The notes under the pieces are model-generated. The model made no database searches, had not been told where the DNA came from, and saw only the letters and a program-made list of their open reading frames with translations. The position numbers and the translations under genes are program-made. From the NCBI RefSeq assembly GCF_000373585.1, contig NZ_KB891879.1:105229-169228 (forward strand): 64,000 nt of DNA. Direction: 5' to 3'. The DNA comes from Streptomyces sp. MspMP-M5 (lineage in GTDB: Bacteria; Actinomycetota; Actinomycetes; Streptomycetales; Streptomycetaceae). Positions 1 through 10,968 of the stretch are shown in pieces (the stretch's first letter is position 1; the number at the start of each line of letters is the position of its first letter).

Positions 1-395
1 CACTGTTCTCTCCCAGCGGGGAACGGTTCATCGTCTGGGCGGGTCACGGGAATCAATGCAGGGTCACCCATTTGCCCACCGGTATGAATCATTTGGAGTG
101 CCGGATTCCTTGCCTTCCTGGAAGGGTGTGGTGTCGCCGGGGTGGGTTTCGATGCCGTTGCTGACCACGGTTGGTCGTGAGCCGGCCGATACTTCGGCAT
201 CCCTTTGTGGCCGTCGGCGCCCTCAACGGGCGGGGGCTGGTTGAATGTTATGGCGAGGGCGGGGTCGCTCCTGGGTGAACTTGGGGGCGGTCCGGGGTTG
301 TTGTGGTGGAAGCATCCGTAGGGTGGCGGTAGCCGAGTCGGTTGCGGCGCTTCGGGTATGCCCGGGTCCGCATGCATGCGTGATCCATTTCCTGG
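1..395. other. Gene-free left edge
   Basis: No reading frame here shows the third-position GC bias, start context or recognisable product expected of an actinomycete gene. Short open frames on both strands look like chance. It may be the end of a gene lying outside the window. Confidence 0.4.
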
Positions 396-399
396 TTGT

Positions 400-838
400 G
401 GCTGACGCGCCTGCGCCGGCGAACGGAGCCGAGCCCACGCCCCTCCGCTGATTCCGATCGGGCGGTTGGCGATCGTCGTCGAACTCGCCGTCGCTGCACG
501 TTCGCGGCGCGCGTTTTACGCAGAGGCGCGCAGAACCTCCCTGTGTGGATTGGTGCGTTGATCGTGTCGGCCGGCCTGGTTTTCGTCTACGCCGTCGTCC
601 GCGGCAATGGGCTTCCCACCCACAGTCACGCCGCCCTCGTCCTCGGCGCCTTCCGCGGCGCCGCCCACCGGCAAGTCACCCGTCCCCGCCTGGACCCACC
701 ACGCCCTCCGACAACTCCGCAACGGTGTCCTCGCCCATACCCACAGCCACCGCACCGGCGACGTCGGAGACATCGCCGTCCGACGGCTTTCGACCGACAC
801 CGGTGCAGGGCACAGACACTGACGGTTCGAGAGGTTGA
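400..838 (+). pseudogene. Possible broken membrane-anchored protein with Ser/Thr/Pro-rich tail
   Basis: One frame encodes a good transmembrane helix around 535-600 (PVWIGALIVSAGLVFVYAVV). The plausible continuation, a Ser/Thr/Pro/Ala-rich linker of the kind seen after a membrane anchor, is in the other two plus frames (about 605-700, then 690-838). This pattern fits a single-pass membrane protein that has picked up two small indels. No function can be assigned. Chance compositional bias in GC-rich DNA is the alternative. Confidence 0.3.
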
Positions 839-1010
839 GGGTTTGTCACTTCGGGTGCGTGATGGGCCGATCGCGCTGTGCCGCGCGGATCGGCCGCGGT
901 GACCCCCACCCCCCGGATGCCAGCGCCGAAGAGCGCGTTGGCGCATATCGCATTAGCCTCCGATATCAGCGCAAAGTCGATCTTTGATGCCTGCTCGACA
1001 TCGATTCTCT

Positions 1011-1018
1011 GGAGGAGA
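1011..1018 (+). promoter_or_regulatory. Strong ribosome binding site
   Basis: GGAGGAGA directly precedes the ATG at 1020 and fixes that start over an upstream in-frame ATG at 984. Confidence 0.6.
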
Positions 1019-1019
1019 A

Positions 1020-1259
1020 ATGCACAAGCTTCGCAAGGCTGCTGCGGTGGTTGCCGTGATCGGTAGCGTCAGCCTGCTCGGCTCCGGTACCGCCCAGGCC
1101 CAGGGCATGGGGGGGCACGAGAGCAGCTGCCACAACCACGAGCTGAACCTCGACATCCTCGGCGAGGTGGGAATCCTCAACGGCCTGCTGGCCAACCTGA
1201 TCAACGGTGAGGGCAGCCCCGGTGGTCAGGGCACCAGCATGGGCAACTGTGGCCACTAG
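1020..1259 (+). CDS. Small secreted two-cysteine protein (paralogue of the 62.9-kb gene)
   Basis: A 79-residue protein with a clear signal peptide: a MHKLRKAA start, a hydrophobic stretch to about residue 24 and an AQA-type cleavage site near residue 28. The mature part is small, Gly/Asn-rich and has two cysteines (in ESSCHNHELN and near the C-terminus). The core LDILGEVGILNGLL followed by GEGSPG is shared with a second gene at 62852-63160, so this is a real family. It faintly resembles chaplin spacing (Cys, Val/Leu-rich core, Gly-Asn, Cys) but lacks the chaplin consensus, so I do not call it one. Probably exported and cell-surface or extracellular. Confidence 0.8.
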   Translation: MHKLRKAAAVVAVIGSVSLLGSGTAQAQGMGGHESSCHNHELNLDILGEVGILNGLLANLINGEGSPGGQGTSMGNCGH

Positions 1260-1460
1260 GCGACTCGTGCCACCAGCCGCGTAAATTACCTGCAACGGCC
1301 TCGACGCCAGGGCAACATGCTCGGGCGCCGGGGCCGTTTGCCCGTCCTCGCGGGCCGCGCGGGTCCCGCGGCGGGCCGACGCCGTCGTGTTGCCTGGCGG
1401 AATTCCGCTGGCTGGGTTGGCGGTCGGGCGCTACGTTGCGGGCGGGAGAGGGGTGGGTTG

Positions 1461-3543
<2,083 letters not shown>

Positions 3544-3553
3544 GCCGGCAAGC

Positions 3554-3594
3554 GGAAGGCCGGCCCGGCGTGGGAGCGTCGGGCCGGCCTTTCC
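3554..3594 (+). terminator. Terminator after argG
   Basis: A GC-rich hairpin (AAGGCCGGCCCG pairing with CGGGCCGGCCTT, loop of about 12 nt) followed by TTCC lies 10 nt after the argG stop. It also lies between argG and the convergent permease gene, so it may serve both. Confidence 0.75.
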
Positions 3595-3649
3595 GTTGGC
3601 CAGGGGTGGTGGCCGGGAGCGGTGGCGAGGGGACGGGTCGCCGTCGGGG

Positions 3650-5068
3650 CTACATCTGGGCGGTGTCGGTGCTCCGGCGGGCGCGGCGGCGCCTGAGGCG
3701 GTCGGCGGTGACCAGCGCGGCCACCACGACGGCCGTGCCGACGAGCTGATGGCGGCCGTCCGTGCTGCCGGCCATGACGGCGAAGACGCCGAGGATGGCG
3801 GCGAACGCCACCCAGGTCAGATACGGGAAGCCCCACATCCGCACCATGAGCTTCTCGGGCGCCTCGCGCTCCAGGCGGCGGCGCATCTTCACCTGGGTGA
3901 GGCAGACGATCGACCAGACGACCAGTACCGAGCAGCCGGCGATGTTCAGCAGCCAGGCGAACACGGTGGTGGGCCAGACGATCCCGGCGATCACCGCGGC
4001 GAAGCCGAAGACGCAGGACGCCAGCACCGCAGCGGCCGGGATGCCCCGGGTGACCTTGCCCAGGAAGCGCGGGCCCTGGCCGCGGCTGACGAGGGAGTAC
4101 GCCATCCGCGAGGAGCCGTAGATGTTGGCGTTCATCGCGGAGAGCAGTGCCACCAGCACCACGATCTGCATGATCGTGCCGGCGGCCGGGATGCCGAGCC
4201 GGTCGAGGACGGTGACGTAGGGGCCGGCCTCGGCGACCTTCGGGTCGTTCCACGGCACCAGGGTGACGACCACGGCCATGGAGCCGATGTAGAAGACGGC
4301 GATGCGCCAGACGGCGGTGCGCACGGCGCGGGCGACGTTGCGGCTGGGCTTGTCGGACTCCGCTGCCGCGATGGTGACGGTCTCCAGGCCCGCGAAGCCG
4401 GAAATGGTGGTGAGCAGACCGGCGGCGAGGCCGGCGGCACCGGTCGGGAAGAAACCGCCGTGGCCGGTGAGGTGGGTGGTACCGGGCGCCGTGCCGAAGA
4501 CGCCGAGGATGCCGAGCACGCCCAGCACCAGGAACGCGACGATCACGGTCACCTTGATGGCCGCGAACCAGAACTCGAACTCGCCGAAGTTCTTGACGGC
4601 GGTCAGATTGCTGGCGCAGAAGAACGCCATGAAGATCGCCACCCAGCCGTAGGCGGGGATGAACGACACCCAGGTGTGCATGATCGCGCCCGCGGCGGTG
4701 GCCTCGGCGGCCACGCCGGCGCAGAGCATCAGCCAGTACATCCAGCCCGAGGTGGTGCCCGCCCAGGAGCCGAGTTCCTCCTCCGCGTGCACGGAGAACG
4801 AGCCGGTGGAGGGCCGGGCCGCCGACATCTCGCCGAGCATCCGCATGATCAGCATGACCAGTGCGCCGGTGGCGGCGAAGAGGAGGACGATGGCCGGCCC
4901 GGCGGCGGCGATACCGACTCCGGAGCCGACGAAGAGCCCGGCGCCGATGACTCCGCCGAGCGCGATCATCGACAGATGGCGCTGTTTGAGCCCGTGCGAC
5001 AGGACAGGCGCGTCGTCCTGCACGGCCTGCGGGGAACCCTGGGGTGACCGGGTAAGAGTCCGAGTCAT
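3650..5068 (-). CDS. Amino-acid permease (APC superfamily, GABA/aromatic permease type)
   Basis: A 472-residue integral membrane protein with about 12 hydrophobic helices. The N-terminal GLKQRHLSMIALGGVIGAGL signature is the classic APC amino-acid transporter motif, and GEMSAARPSTGSFSVHAEEE follows after helix 2. Substrate cannot be read from sequence; closest in type to GabP/AnsP/LysP-like proton symporters. It is monocistronic, convergent with argG and divergent from the MHS transporter at 5259. Confidence 0.88.
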   Translation of the reverse strand: MTRTLTRSPQGSPQAVQDDAPVLSHGLKQRHLSMIALGGVIGAGLFVGSGVGIAAAGPAIVLLFAATGALVMLIMRMLGEMSAARPSTGSFSVHAEEELGSWAGTTSGWMYWLMLCAGVAAEATAAGAIMHTWVSFIPAYGWVAIFMAFFCASNLTAVKNFGEFEFWFAAIKVTVIVAFLVLGVLGILGVFGTAPGTTHLTGHGGFFPTGAAGLAAGLLTTISGFAGLETVTIAAAESDKPSRNVARAVRTAVWRIAVFYIGSMAVVVTLVPWNDPKVAEAGPYVTVLDRLGIPAAGTIMQIVVLVALLSAMNANIYGSSRMAYSLVSRGQGPRFLGKVTRGIPAAAVLASCVFGFAAVIAGIVWPTTVFAWLLNIAGCSVLVVWSIVCLTQVKMRRRLEREAPEKLMVRMWGFPYLTWVAFAAILGVFAVMAGSTDGRHQLVGTAVVVAALVTADRLRRRRARRSTDTAQM

Positions 5069-5258
5069 GGTCGTGCCTGTTCAGTGGGACGTTCGATGAG
5101 CCTGACGAGTCTGGGCGGCATGGTGCGGGTACGGAGTGAACGCCCGCTATTCGGACACCGTGATCACCGGTGGTGAGGGCGCGATCACGGACGCGGCGGG
5201 TTCGGTCCGGTGGTGCACCGGTCGGTCGGCCGGACCGGCGCGGGGAAGGCTTCCTGCC

Positions 5259-6596
5259 ATGACGACCTACACGGAGGGGCCGCAGAGCGGGACGGCCGGG
5301 GCGGCGCTCACGCGCCGGAGCGTGGTCGCGGGTGCGGTCGGCAACCTCATCGAGTGGTACGAGTTCGGCGTCTACGCGTACTTCGCCACCGTCATCGCGG
5401 CCGACTTCTTCACCCCGCGGGGCGGTGGCGCCGCGGAGGCACTGGTCAGGACGTATGCGTCGTTCGCGCTGGCGTTCTTCTTCCGGCCGGTGGGCGCGTT
5501 GCTCCTCGGCCGGTTCGGCGACCGCTTCGGGCGGCGGCCGGCGCTGGTCGTCGCGGTCCTGGCCATGACCTCGGCGACGGCGGCCATCGGTCTGCTGCCC
5601 ACGTATGCCACCGTCGGCGCCGCCGCGCCCTGGTTGCTGACGGCGTTACGGATCGTGCAGGGGCTGTCGGCGGGCGGGGAGTTCGGTGGCGCGGTGGCCC
5701 TGATGACGGAGTGCGCGCCGACGGGTAAACGGGGGGCGTTCGGCGCGTGGCAGTCGCTCACCGTCGCGCTCGGGCTGCTCATGGGGGCCGTGGCCGCGAC
5801 GCTGGTGACGGGCCTGCTGACGGGGGAACAGGTCGCGGCGTGGGGGTGGCGGCTGCCGTTCCTGGCGGCACTGCCGATGGGGGCGGTCGCGCTGTGGCTG
5901 CGGCTGCGGTTGGCGGAGTCCCCGGAGTTCCTGCGGGCGGGGCGGGCGGGGGCGGGTGAAGTTGCTGGGGTGGCGGAGGGGCGGCGGGCCGGGCGTGGGG
6001 CGGTTGCGGTGTTCGCGGTCGTGCTGGGGTGTGGACGGCTCATGGCGTGGTCGGCGGCCGGATACACGTTCCTCGTGGTGCTGCCGGCCTACCTTCAGCA
6101 GACGGTGGGGCGCAGCCCGCGCCAGGCGCTGCTGGCCACGGTCGTCGCCAACCTCGGTTTCGCCGCCACGATCCTGCCGGCGGGCCGGCTCAGCGACCGG
6201 CTGGGCCGGAGACCGGTCATGGTCACCGGTGCCGTCCTTGCCGCGCTGTCCGCGCTGCCGCTGCTCCATGTGGTGCAGGACCGCCATTCCCCCGTGTGGC
6301 TGATGTGCGGAGCGGTGGCGCTCGCGGGTGCCCTGGTGGGTCTGCTGGCCGGTCCGGGCCCGGCGATGCTGGCCGAGATGTTCCCCACCCGGGCCCGGCA
6401 CACCGGCCTGGGCGTCGCCTACGCGCTGGCGAACGCGGTCTTCTCCGGCTGCGCGGGACTGCTGATCACGGCACTCGTCCAGCGCACCGGTGACCCCGAC
6501 GTCCCCGCCTACTACGTGGTCGTCACTTGCACGCTCGGGGCGCTCGCCCTCGCCTCCCTGAGGGGCGATGACCATCGCCGGGCCCTACGGGGGTGA
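5259..6596 (+). CDS. MFS transporter, metabolite:H+ symporter (MHS) family
   Basis: A 445-residue, 12-helix transporter. GNLIEWYEFGVYAY near residue 30 and the loop motif GRFGDRFGRRPALV between helices 2 and 3 are signatures of the MHS family (ShiA, KgtP, ProP-like), which import organic acids, betaine or shikimate with protons. The ATG at 5259 follows a GGGGAAGG ribosome site. Residue L130 is encoded by TTA (5646-5648), so translation may need the bldA tRNA. Substrate unknown. Confidence 0.85.
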   Translation: MTTYTEGPQSGTAGAALTRRSVVAGAVGNLIEWYEFGVYAYFATVIAADFFTPRGGGAAEALVRTYASFALAFFFRPVGALLLGRFGDRFGRRPALVVAVLAMTSATAAIGLLPTYATVGAAAPWLLTALRIVQGLSAGGEFGGAVALMTECAPTGKRGAFGAWQSLTVALGLLMGAVAATLVTGLLTGEQVAAWGWRLPFLAALPMGAVALWLRLRLAESPEFLRAGRAGAGEVAGVAEGRRAGRGAVAVFAVVLGCGRLMAWSAAGYTFLVVLPAYLQQTVGRSPRQALLATVVANLGFAATILPAGRLSDRLGRRPVMVTGAVLAALSALPLLHVVQDRHSPVWLMCGAVALAGALVGLLAGPGPAMLAEMFPTRARHTGLGVAYALANAVFSGCAGLLITALVQRTGDPDVPAYYVVVTCTLGALALASLRGDDHRRALRG

Positions 6597-6942
6597 CGGG
6601 CATACGGGGGTAACGGGCGCCGACCCGGGCTTCGTGCGCCGGTACTCCGGTGGGGGAAGTGGGGCACGGTGCAAGTGGGGCACGTAGGAAGGTCGCGTAG
6701 GAAACGGGGGGCCATGGCGCGCCGTGGGCGGGAAGTCAGGTAGTGGTGGCCGACGGCGCTGACCATGGCGCTGACTGGTGGTGGGGCTCGGTGAGTTGGG
6801 GCGCGGCGAGTTGGGGCAGGCGGCCGGTGACGCGAGTTGAGGAATGAGGAATAGAGAGGCGACCGGCCGGTGTTCCCTTATGCGGCGGACCTGATCGGCG
6901 GCAGTCGAGTGCCCCGGCGCCACCGAAAGGAAGTTGACGCAC
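6597..6942. other. Gene-free spacer with short direct repeats
   Basis: No gene recognised. It contains a direct repeat of AAGTGGGGCACG (about 6655-6685) and related GAGTTGGGGC copies (about 6790-6815). The ribosome site GAAAGGAAG for the next gene lies near its right end. Confidence 0.5.
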
Positions 6943-7611
6943 ATGGCTGGAACGTTCGTGATCGGCGCGGGGCCCGGTATCGGCCAGGCCGTGGCCCGTC
7001 GCTTCGCCCGGGAGGGCTCGCCGGTGGCGGTGCTGGCCCGCTCCCGGGCCACCGTCGAGGGGGCCGTCGCCGCGGTCGAGCAGGCCGGCGGCAAGGCTTT
7101 CGGCCTGTCGGCCGACGCGGCCGACGAGGCATCGCTGCGCTCCGGGCTGGACGCCGCCGTCGAGCGGCTCGGCGTTCCGGACGTGCTGGTCTACAACGCC
7201 GCCTGGGTCCGCTACGACCGTCCCGGCGACCTGCCCGCCGCGGAACTGACCGCGACGCTGCAGGTGAACGTCGTCGGCGCGGTGAGCGCCGTGATGCACC
7301 TGGCGCCGCAGATGGCGGCGGCCGGTGGTGGCACCGTGCTGCTCACGTCCGGCATGCCGAGCGCACGCGCCGCGGCGACGAGCCTTTCCATAGGCAAGGC
7401 CGGGCTGCGCGCGGCCCGTTCGGTGCTGGCCGAGGAGTTCGGGCCGCGGGGCGTGCACATCGCCACCATCACCGTCGGCGGCCCGGTCGCCCCGGGCTCC
7501 GCGCTCGACCCCGAGCGGATCGCCGAGCACTACGTACGGGTCGCCCGGCAGTCGGCCGATGAGTGGGAGCAGGACGTTCTGTTCGACGGTGCGGTGGAGG
7601 GCGTCGGGTAG
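6943..7611 (+). CDS. SDR-family oxidoreductase lacking the catalytic tyrosine
   Basis: A 222-residue Rossmann protein with the cofactor loop GAGPGIG at residues 8-14 and a VYNAAW strand in place of NNAG. In the catalytic segment the usual YxxxK reads LSIGK, so lysine is kept but tyrosine is replaced by leucine. Classical SDR dehydrogenase activity is therefore doubtful and it may be a non-classical or binding-only member. The ATG at 6943 has GAAAGGAAG upstream. It stands alone; the next gene starts 170 nt later. Confidence 0.8.
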   Translation: MAGTFVIGAGPGIGQAVARRFAREGSPVAVLARSRATVEGAVAAVEQAGGKAFGLSADAADEASLRSGLDAAVERLGVPDVLVYNAAWVRYDRPGDLPAAELTATLQVNVVGAVSAVMHLAPQMAAAGGGTVLLTSGMPSARAAATSLSIGKAGLRAARSVLAEEFGPRGVHIATITVGGPVAPGSALDPERIAEHYVRVARQSADEWEQDVLFDGAVEGVG

Positions 7612-7654
7612 CGAGCGGGGCGGGTAACGGAGCCGATCGGCCGGCGTGGTCCGC

Positions 7655-7740
7655 TTGGCCAGCTTGGCTGCTGGGTCGGCTGGGCTGCTGGGTCGGCTGG
7701 GTTGCTCGGTCGGCTGGGCTGTTTGGCCGGCTTTCGATGG
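7655..7740 (+). repeat. Short imperfect tandem repeats (GGGTCGGCTGGGCTGCT type)
   Basis: Three to four degenerate copies of a unit of about 17 nt built from GGTCGGCTGGG lie in the gap between the SDR and the methyltransferase genes. No coding sense. Confidence 0.6.
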
Positions 7741-7782
7741 GCGCTCTCCCGTCCGCGGGGCGTGTCGCCTAGCGTGGCAGCC

Positions 7783-8688
7783 ATGCCCTACGGGACTTCC
7801 GGTGGTGAGCCGGCCTCGACGCGGTCGCGCCGCCATATCTTCGGCGACGACGCCGAGCAGTACGACACGGCCCGTCCCGGCTACCCACACCAACTCCCCC
7901 AGGACGTCCTGGACTTCGCCGCCCTGGCCGCGGACGAGCCGGCGTTGGAAGTGGGCGCCGGAACGGGCAAGGCGACGCTGCCCTTCGCACGGTCCGGCGT
8001 ATCGGTGACCTGTGTGGAGCCGGATGTCCGGATGGCCCGGGTGCTGCGCCGGCGGTGCGCGGAGCTGCCCCGAGTCGCCATCGAGGTCGCCGACTTCGAA
8101 GCCTGGCGTCCCGCGCGCCGCTACGGGCTGCTGTACTGCGCGCAGGCTTGGCACTGGGTCGACCCGGCCGTGCGCTGGGCGCGGGCACGGGCCGCGCTCT
8201 CGCCCGGCGGGGCGATCGCCCTCTTCTGGAACCACTGGATCCTCGACAGCGGCGAACTGGCCGAACGGCTGACCGCCGCCCACGCCCGGCTCGGCGTCGA
8301 GATTCCTGCGGACACCCTTCTCGACCCCCGTCCCCGCCCCGCGCGCCGGGGCCCGGAGTCCCGTCAGTGGCGCGATATGACGGCGGCCGGATTCGTCGAC
8401 CCGGCCCACCGCCTCTACGCCTCCGTGCACCAACGGTCCACCTCGGCGCTGCTCGGCCTGCTCGCCTCCTACAGCGGCTACCGGGCGATTCCACCCCGGC
8501 CGCGCGAACGGCTCTTCGACGAGGTGGCTCGCATCGTGGACGAAGAACACGGCGGAAGAGCACAAGTGAAGGTGGTCACAAGCCTTTTCCTGGGGCGGAT
8601 GGGGGATGAATCCGGTCGATCGGAGCTGCCTTCGGCGGGCCTGCGCCTGCCGGACCTGGAATCGCCGGACCTGGGTCCGCAGCCGTAG
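7783..8688 (+). CDS. Class I SAM-dependent methyltransferase
   Basis: A 301-residue protein with SAM-binding motif I ALEVGAGTGKAT near residues 45-56, an acidic post-I end (VTCVEPD) and a YCAQAWHWVDP segment typical of ubiquinone/menaquinone-methyltransferase-like small-molecule methyltransferases. The start at 7783 is the ATG nearest the conserved N-terminus RHIFGDDAEQYDTARPGYP. Substrate unknown. The C-terminal 40 residues are low complexity and may be a read-through extension. Confidence 0.85.
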   Translation: MPYGTSGGEPASTRSRRHIFGDDAEQYDTARPGYPHQLPQDVLDFAALAADEPALEVGAGTGKATLPFARSGVSVTCVEPDVRMARVLRRRCAELPRVAIEVADFEAWRPARRYGLLYCAQAWHWVDPAVRWARARAALSPGGAIALFWNHWILDSGELAERLTAAHARLGVEIPADTLLDPRPRPARRGPESRQWRDMTAAGFVDPAHRLYASVHQRSTSALLGLLASYSGYRAIPPRPRERLFDEVARIVDEEHGGRAQVKVVTSLFLGRMGDESGRSELPSAGLRLPDLESPDLGPQP

Positions 8689-8689
8689 G

Positions 8690-9165
8690 GGACGTTGGCG
8701 GCCTGGTGCGGACCGCGTAGCCGAGGAACGCCGCGACGGCGGCCAGGGCGGCGATGGTGGTCAGTGCCGCCGGTGCCGCCGAGCGCGCCGGTGCTGCCGA
8801 CCGCGATGGGGAACACGTTGGCCAGGCCGGGGCCGGTCAGGGCGTAGCCGGTGAACACCAGCCGGGTCTGTGGCGAGAGGGCGCCCAACAACATCCCCGC
8901 CGCCGCGAGGGCGGCGCCGGTGACCAGGACGAGGGTGGTGCCCAGCCGTTCCAGGAGACGGGTGCCGGCCGCTCTGGAGAGGGTCATCGTGAGTCGCCTC
9001 GGCCAGGTCCACGGCCGCGGCGTTGAAGGCGACGTTCAGGCCGCCGTAGGCGACTCCGAACGCCAGGAGCGCCAGGCCGAGTTGGCGCGGTGAACGCGTC
9101 AGCGGCGGCAGGGCGACGGACAACGGCAGCAGGGCCGCGGTCGCCCTGCGCGTTCTGCGTCTCTT
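8690..9165 (-). pseudogene. MFS transporter remnant
   Basis: Minus-strand fragments of a 12-helix MFS exporter lie in different frames. About 9120-9000 encodes an N-terminal-type piece (LGLALLAFGVAYGGLNVAFN). About 8987-8790 encodes a later half (LERLGTTLVLVTGAALAAAG and FTGYALTGPGLANVFPIAVG). About 8775-8695 encodes the last helix (LTTIAALAAVAAFLGYAVRT). The middle is missing and at least two frameshifts separate the pieces. It lies directly downstream of the EamA exporter. Confidence 0.7.
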
Positions 9166-10146
9166 TCATCCCCTCCGCCTCTCTCGTCTCTGAGTGAGCA
9201 GCGTGCCGGCGGTGGCCATGGCCAGGCCGCCGAGCATGAGCGGGCCCAGTCGCTGGTCGAGCAGCAGGGCCGCCAGGGCCGCGGTGACCATGGGCACCAG
9301 ATAGAAGAGGCTGCTGACCTGACTGGTGCCGTGGCGTTGCAGCAGCGCGTACAACAATCCCACTCCGACAATGGAGTTGATGACCGATGCCCAGAGCAGC
9401 GCCGGCCAGTAGTCGGCGGTGAAGGTGACGTCGAACCCCTCGGCGAAGAGTGCGGGAAGCACCGTCGCGACCGCGGCGGCGAGCAACTGCACGGCGTTGC
9501 CGGTCACCGGTTCCATGCCCCGGCAGAACCGCTTCTGGTAGACGGTGCCGGCGGAAATGCCCAGCAGGGCGAGGAGCAGGAAGCCGAGCCCGGCCAGGTA
9601 GCCGCCGTCGAGATGGAGGTTCTCGCTCACCGCGAGCGCCACCCCGCCCAGTCCCAACACCAGTCCCAGGCACTGGCCGCGGGTGACCCGCTCGCGCAGG
9701 ACCGGCACGGCCAGCAAGGAGGCGGTGAGCGGGTAGAGCGCGATGATCAGGGCCGCCAATCCGGACGGCACCCCCAGCTCCATGCCCATGTAGATGCTGG
9801 AGAACTGCACGGCCTGGACCAGGACACCGGCCACCGCGAGGTGCCCCAACAGGCGCCATCCCGGCCAGACATCGCGGCGCACCAGGGCCATCAGGAGCAG
9901 CACGCTCCCGGCGATGGCGAACCGCAGCGTCGCGAAGGTGTACGGAGCGGAGTACCGGAGGCCGAGCTTGCCGGAGATGAAGCCGGAGCTCCACACGACG
10001 ACCAGGAGCGCGCGGGTCAGCAGGTCGCGGGCCCGGTGGCGGTGGGCATGGTGACGGTGGGCACGGGCCCTGTCGTCTCCCGGATCACCGCCGGTCGAGG
10101 AGCCGGAACCGGCCTGCGTGGTCTGCACGATTGCGTTCGGCTGCAT
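9166..10146 (-). CDS. EamA/DMT-family exporter
   Basis: A 326-residue protein of the drug/metabolite transporter superfamily. A His/Arg-rich N-terminus of about 45 residues is followed by ten hydrophobic helices in two EamA repeats; LVVVWSSGFISGKLGLRYS opens the first, and the second ends near LLTQRRERRRG. Related proteins export amino acids or small metabolites. The region upstream (10182-10213) carries a long palindrome, and an XRE-cupin regulator gene sits beyond it on the same strand, so that regulator is the natural candidate to control this exporter. Confidence 0.85.
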   Translation of the reverse strand: MQPNAIVQTTQAGSGSSTGGDPGDDRARAHRHHAHRHRARDLLTRALLVVVWSSGFISGKLGLRYSAPYTFATLRFAIAGSVLLLMALVRRDVWPGWRLLGHLAVAGVLVQAVQFSSIYMGMELGVPSGLAALIIALYPLTASLLAVPVLRERVTRGQCLGLVLGLGGVALAVSENLHLDGGYLAGLGFLLLALLGISAGTVYQKRFCRGMEPVTGNAVQLLAAAVATVLPALFAEGFDVTFTADYWPALLWASVINSIVGVGLLYALLQRHGTSQVSSLFYLVPMVTAALAALLLDQRLGPLMLGGLAMATAGTLLTQRRERRRG

Positions 10147-10181
10147 GACGCTTCCCCCATTCTCTCGTCGTGGTGCTGCGT

Positions 10182-10213
10182 ACGTTAAAAAGCACGCTAG
10201 TGCAAAATAACGT
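10182..10213. promoter_or_regulatory. 32-bp hyphenated palindrome (putative operator)
   Basis: Outer arms ACGTTA (10182-10187) and TAACGT (10208-10213) and inner arms GCAC (10192-10195) and GTGC (10200-10203) are perfectly symmetrical around a 4-nt centre. The A-rich 4-nt spacers between arms do not pair. It lies 36 nt upstream of the EamA exporter start, an unusually AT-rich island suited to a promoter/operator. Confidence 0.6.
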
Positions 10214-10282
10214 TCACCGCGACCGTACTCAAGGGAGGGAGTGGGAATGAAGGTTGGCAGCGGCCGCAGCTGCTCGATGCAG

Positions 10283-10336
10283 GCCGCTGATCAGTACAGG
10301 CCGTTGATCAGTACAGGCTCGTGATCAGTACAGGCT
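10283..10336. repeat. Triplicated GATCAGTACAGGC at the 3' end of the XRE-cupin gene
   Basis: Three copies of GATCAGTACAGGC at spacing of about 18-20 nt. The innermost covers the last codons and stop of the regulator gene, and the other two lie just past the stop. This looks like recent slippage or unequal exchange. Confidence 0.75.
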
Positions 10337-10924
10337 GTTGAAGAGCATCGCGACCATGCGCGCGGGTTCGTCGGTGTCGTTGCGGAAGGTGTGCGGATGA
10401 CCCGCGGACCACCGGACGCAGTCACCCTTCCGGAGCGTGTGGTCGACGCCGTTGTAGCGGGCCACCAGCGTCCCCTGGGTCACGATGATGAGGTCGATGC
10501 CCTCGTGCTGGAGGTCCTCGCCCAGCGCGGAGTGCGGCGCGAAGTCGCCCTGGACCACCTGGTAACCGAGCTCGGGGGCGCGCAGCACGCGGTAGTCGAC
10601 GCCCGGCGCCCGGTCGATGACCTCCTGGTCGGCGAACGGGAAGATCGACGGCTCGGCGCGACCGTGGGTGAATCCCAGGAAGGAACCCACGTCATGGCCG
10701 AAGACCCTGGCCAGTCTCGCCAGTCGCTCCAGTGCGATGTCCGTCTCCCCCCGTTCCAACGCCGCCAGGAACGAGACCGAGAGCCCGCACTCGGCGGCCA
10801 CCTGGCGCAGCGACATGCCCCGTTGGGTACGGAGCCTGCGCAGCACCTCGCCGGGGGAGGGAAAGCCCAGCTCCGGGTCCCGGCGAGCCGCCGCGGGAGG
10901 TGTCGAGGAGGCCGCGTCGGTCAT
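10325..10924 (-). CDS. XRE-family regulator with C-terminal cupin domain
   Basis: A 199-residue cytoplasmic regulator. A helix-turn-helix of the Cro/CI type (LRRLRTQRGMSLRQVAAECG, with LSVSFLAALERGE) covers residues 28-75. A cupin_2 barrel (GIDLIIVTQGTLVARYNGVD and HPHTFRNDTDEPAR) covers 120-199. This architecture (PuuR/SutR type) usually senses a small metabolite with the cupin and represses adjacent transport or catabolic genes. The ATG at 10924 is used; another lies at 10933. It lies upstream of the EamA exporter on the same strand. Confidence 0.88.
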   Translation of the reverse strand: MTDAASSTPPAAARRDPELGFPSPGEVLRRLRTQRGMSLRQVAAECGLSVSFLAALERGETDIALERLARLARVFGHDVGSFLGFTHGRAEPSIFPFADQEVIDRAPGVDYRVLRAPELGYQVVQGDFAPHSALGEDLQHEGIDLIIVTQGTLVARYNGVDHTLRKGDCVRWSAGHPHTFRNDTDEPARMVAMLFNSLY

Positions 10925-10968
10925 GGACGGCATTCTAGTTGGCCGGGCGCCGTCCGGGCGGTACGGGC

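Noticed and set aside
1020..1259. Calling the small secreted protein a chaplin
   Set aside because: Two cysteines and a short hydrophobic core are suggestive, but the chaplin consensus (GNSLNVIG-like core and sorting features) is absent.
3596..5047. Long plus-strand open frame opposite the permease
   Set aside because: Very Gly/Asp/Glu/His-rich shadow of the minus-strand permease, which has clear transporter motifs.
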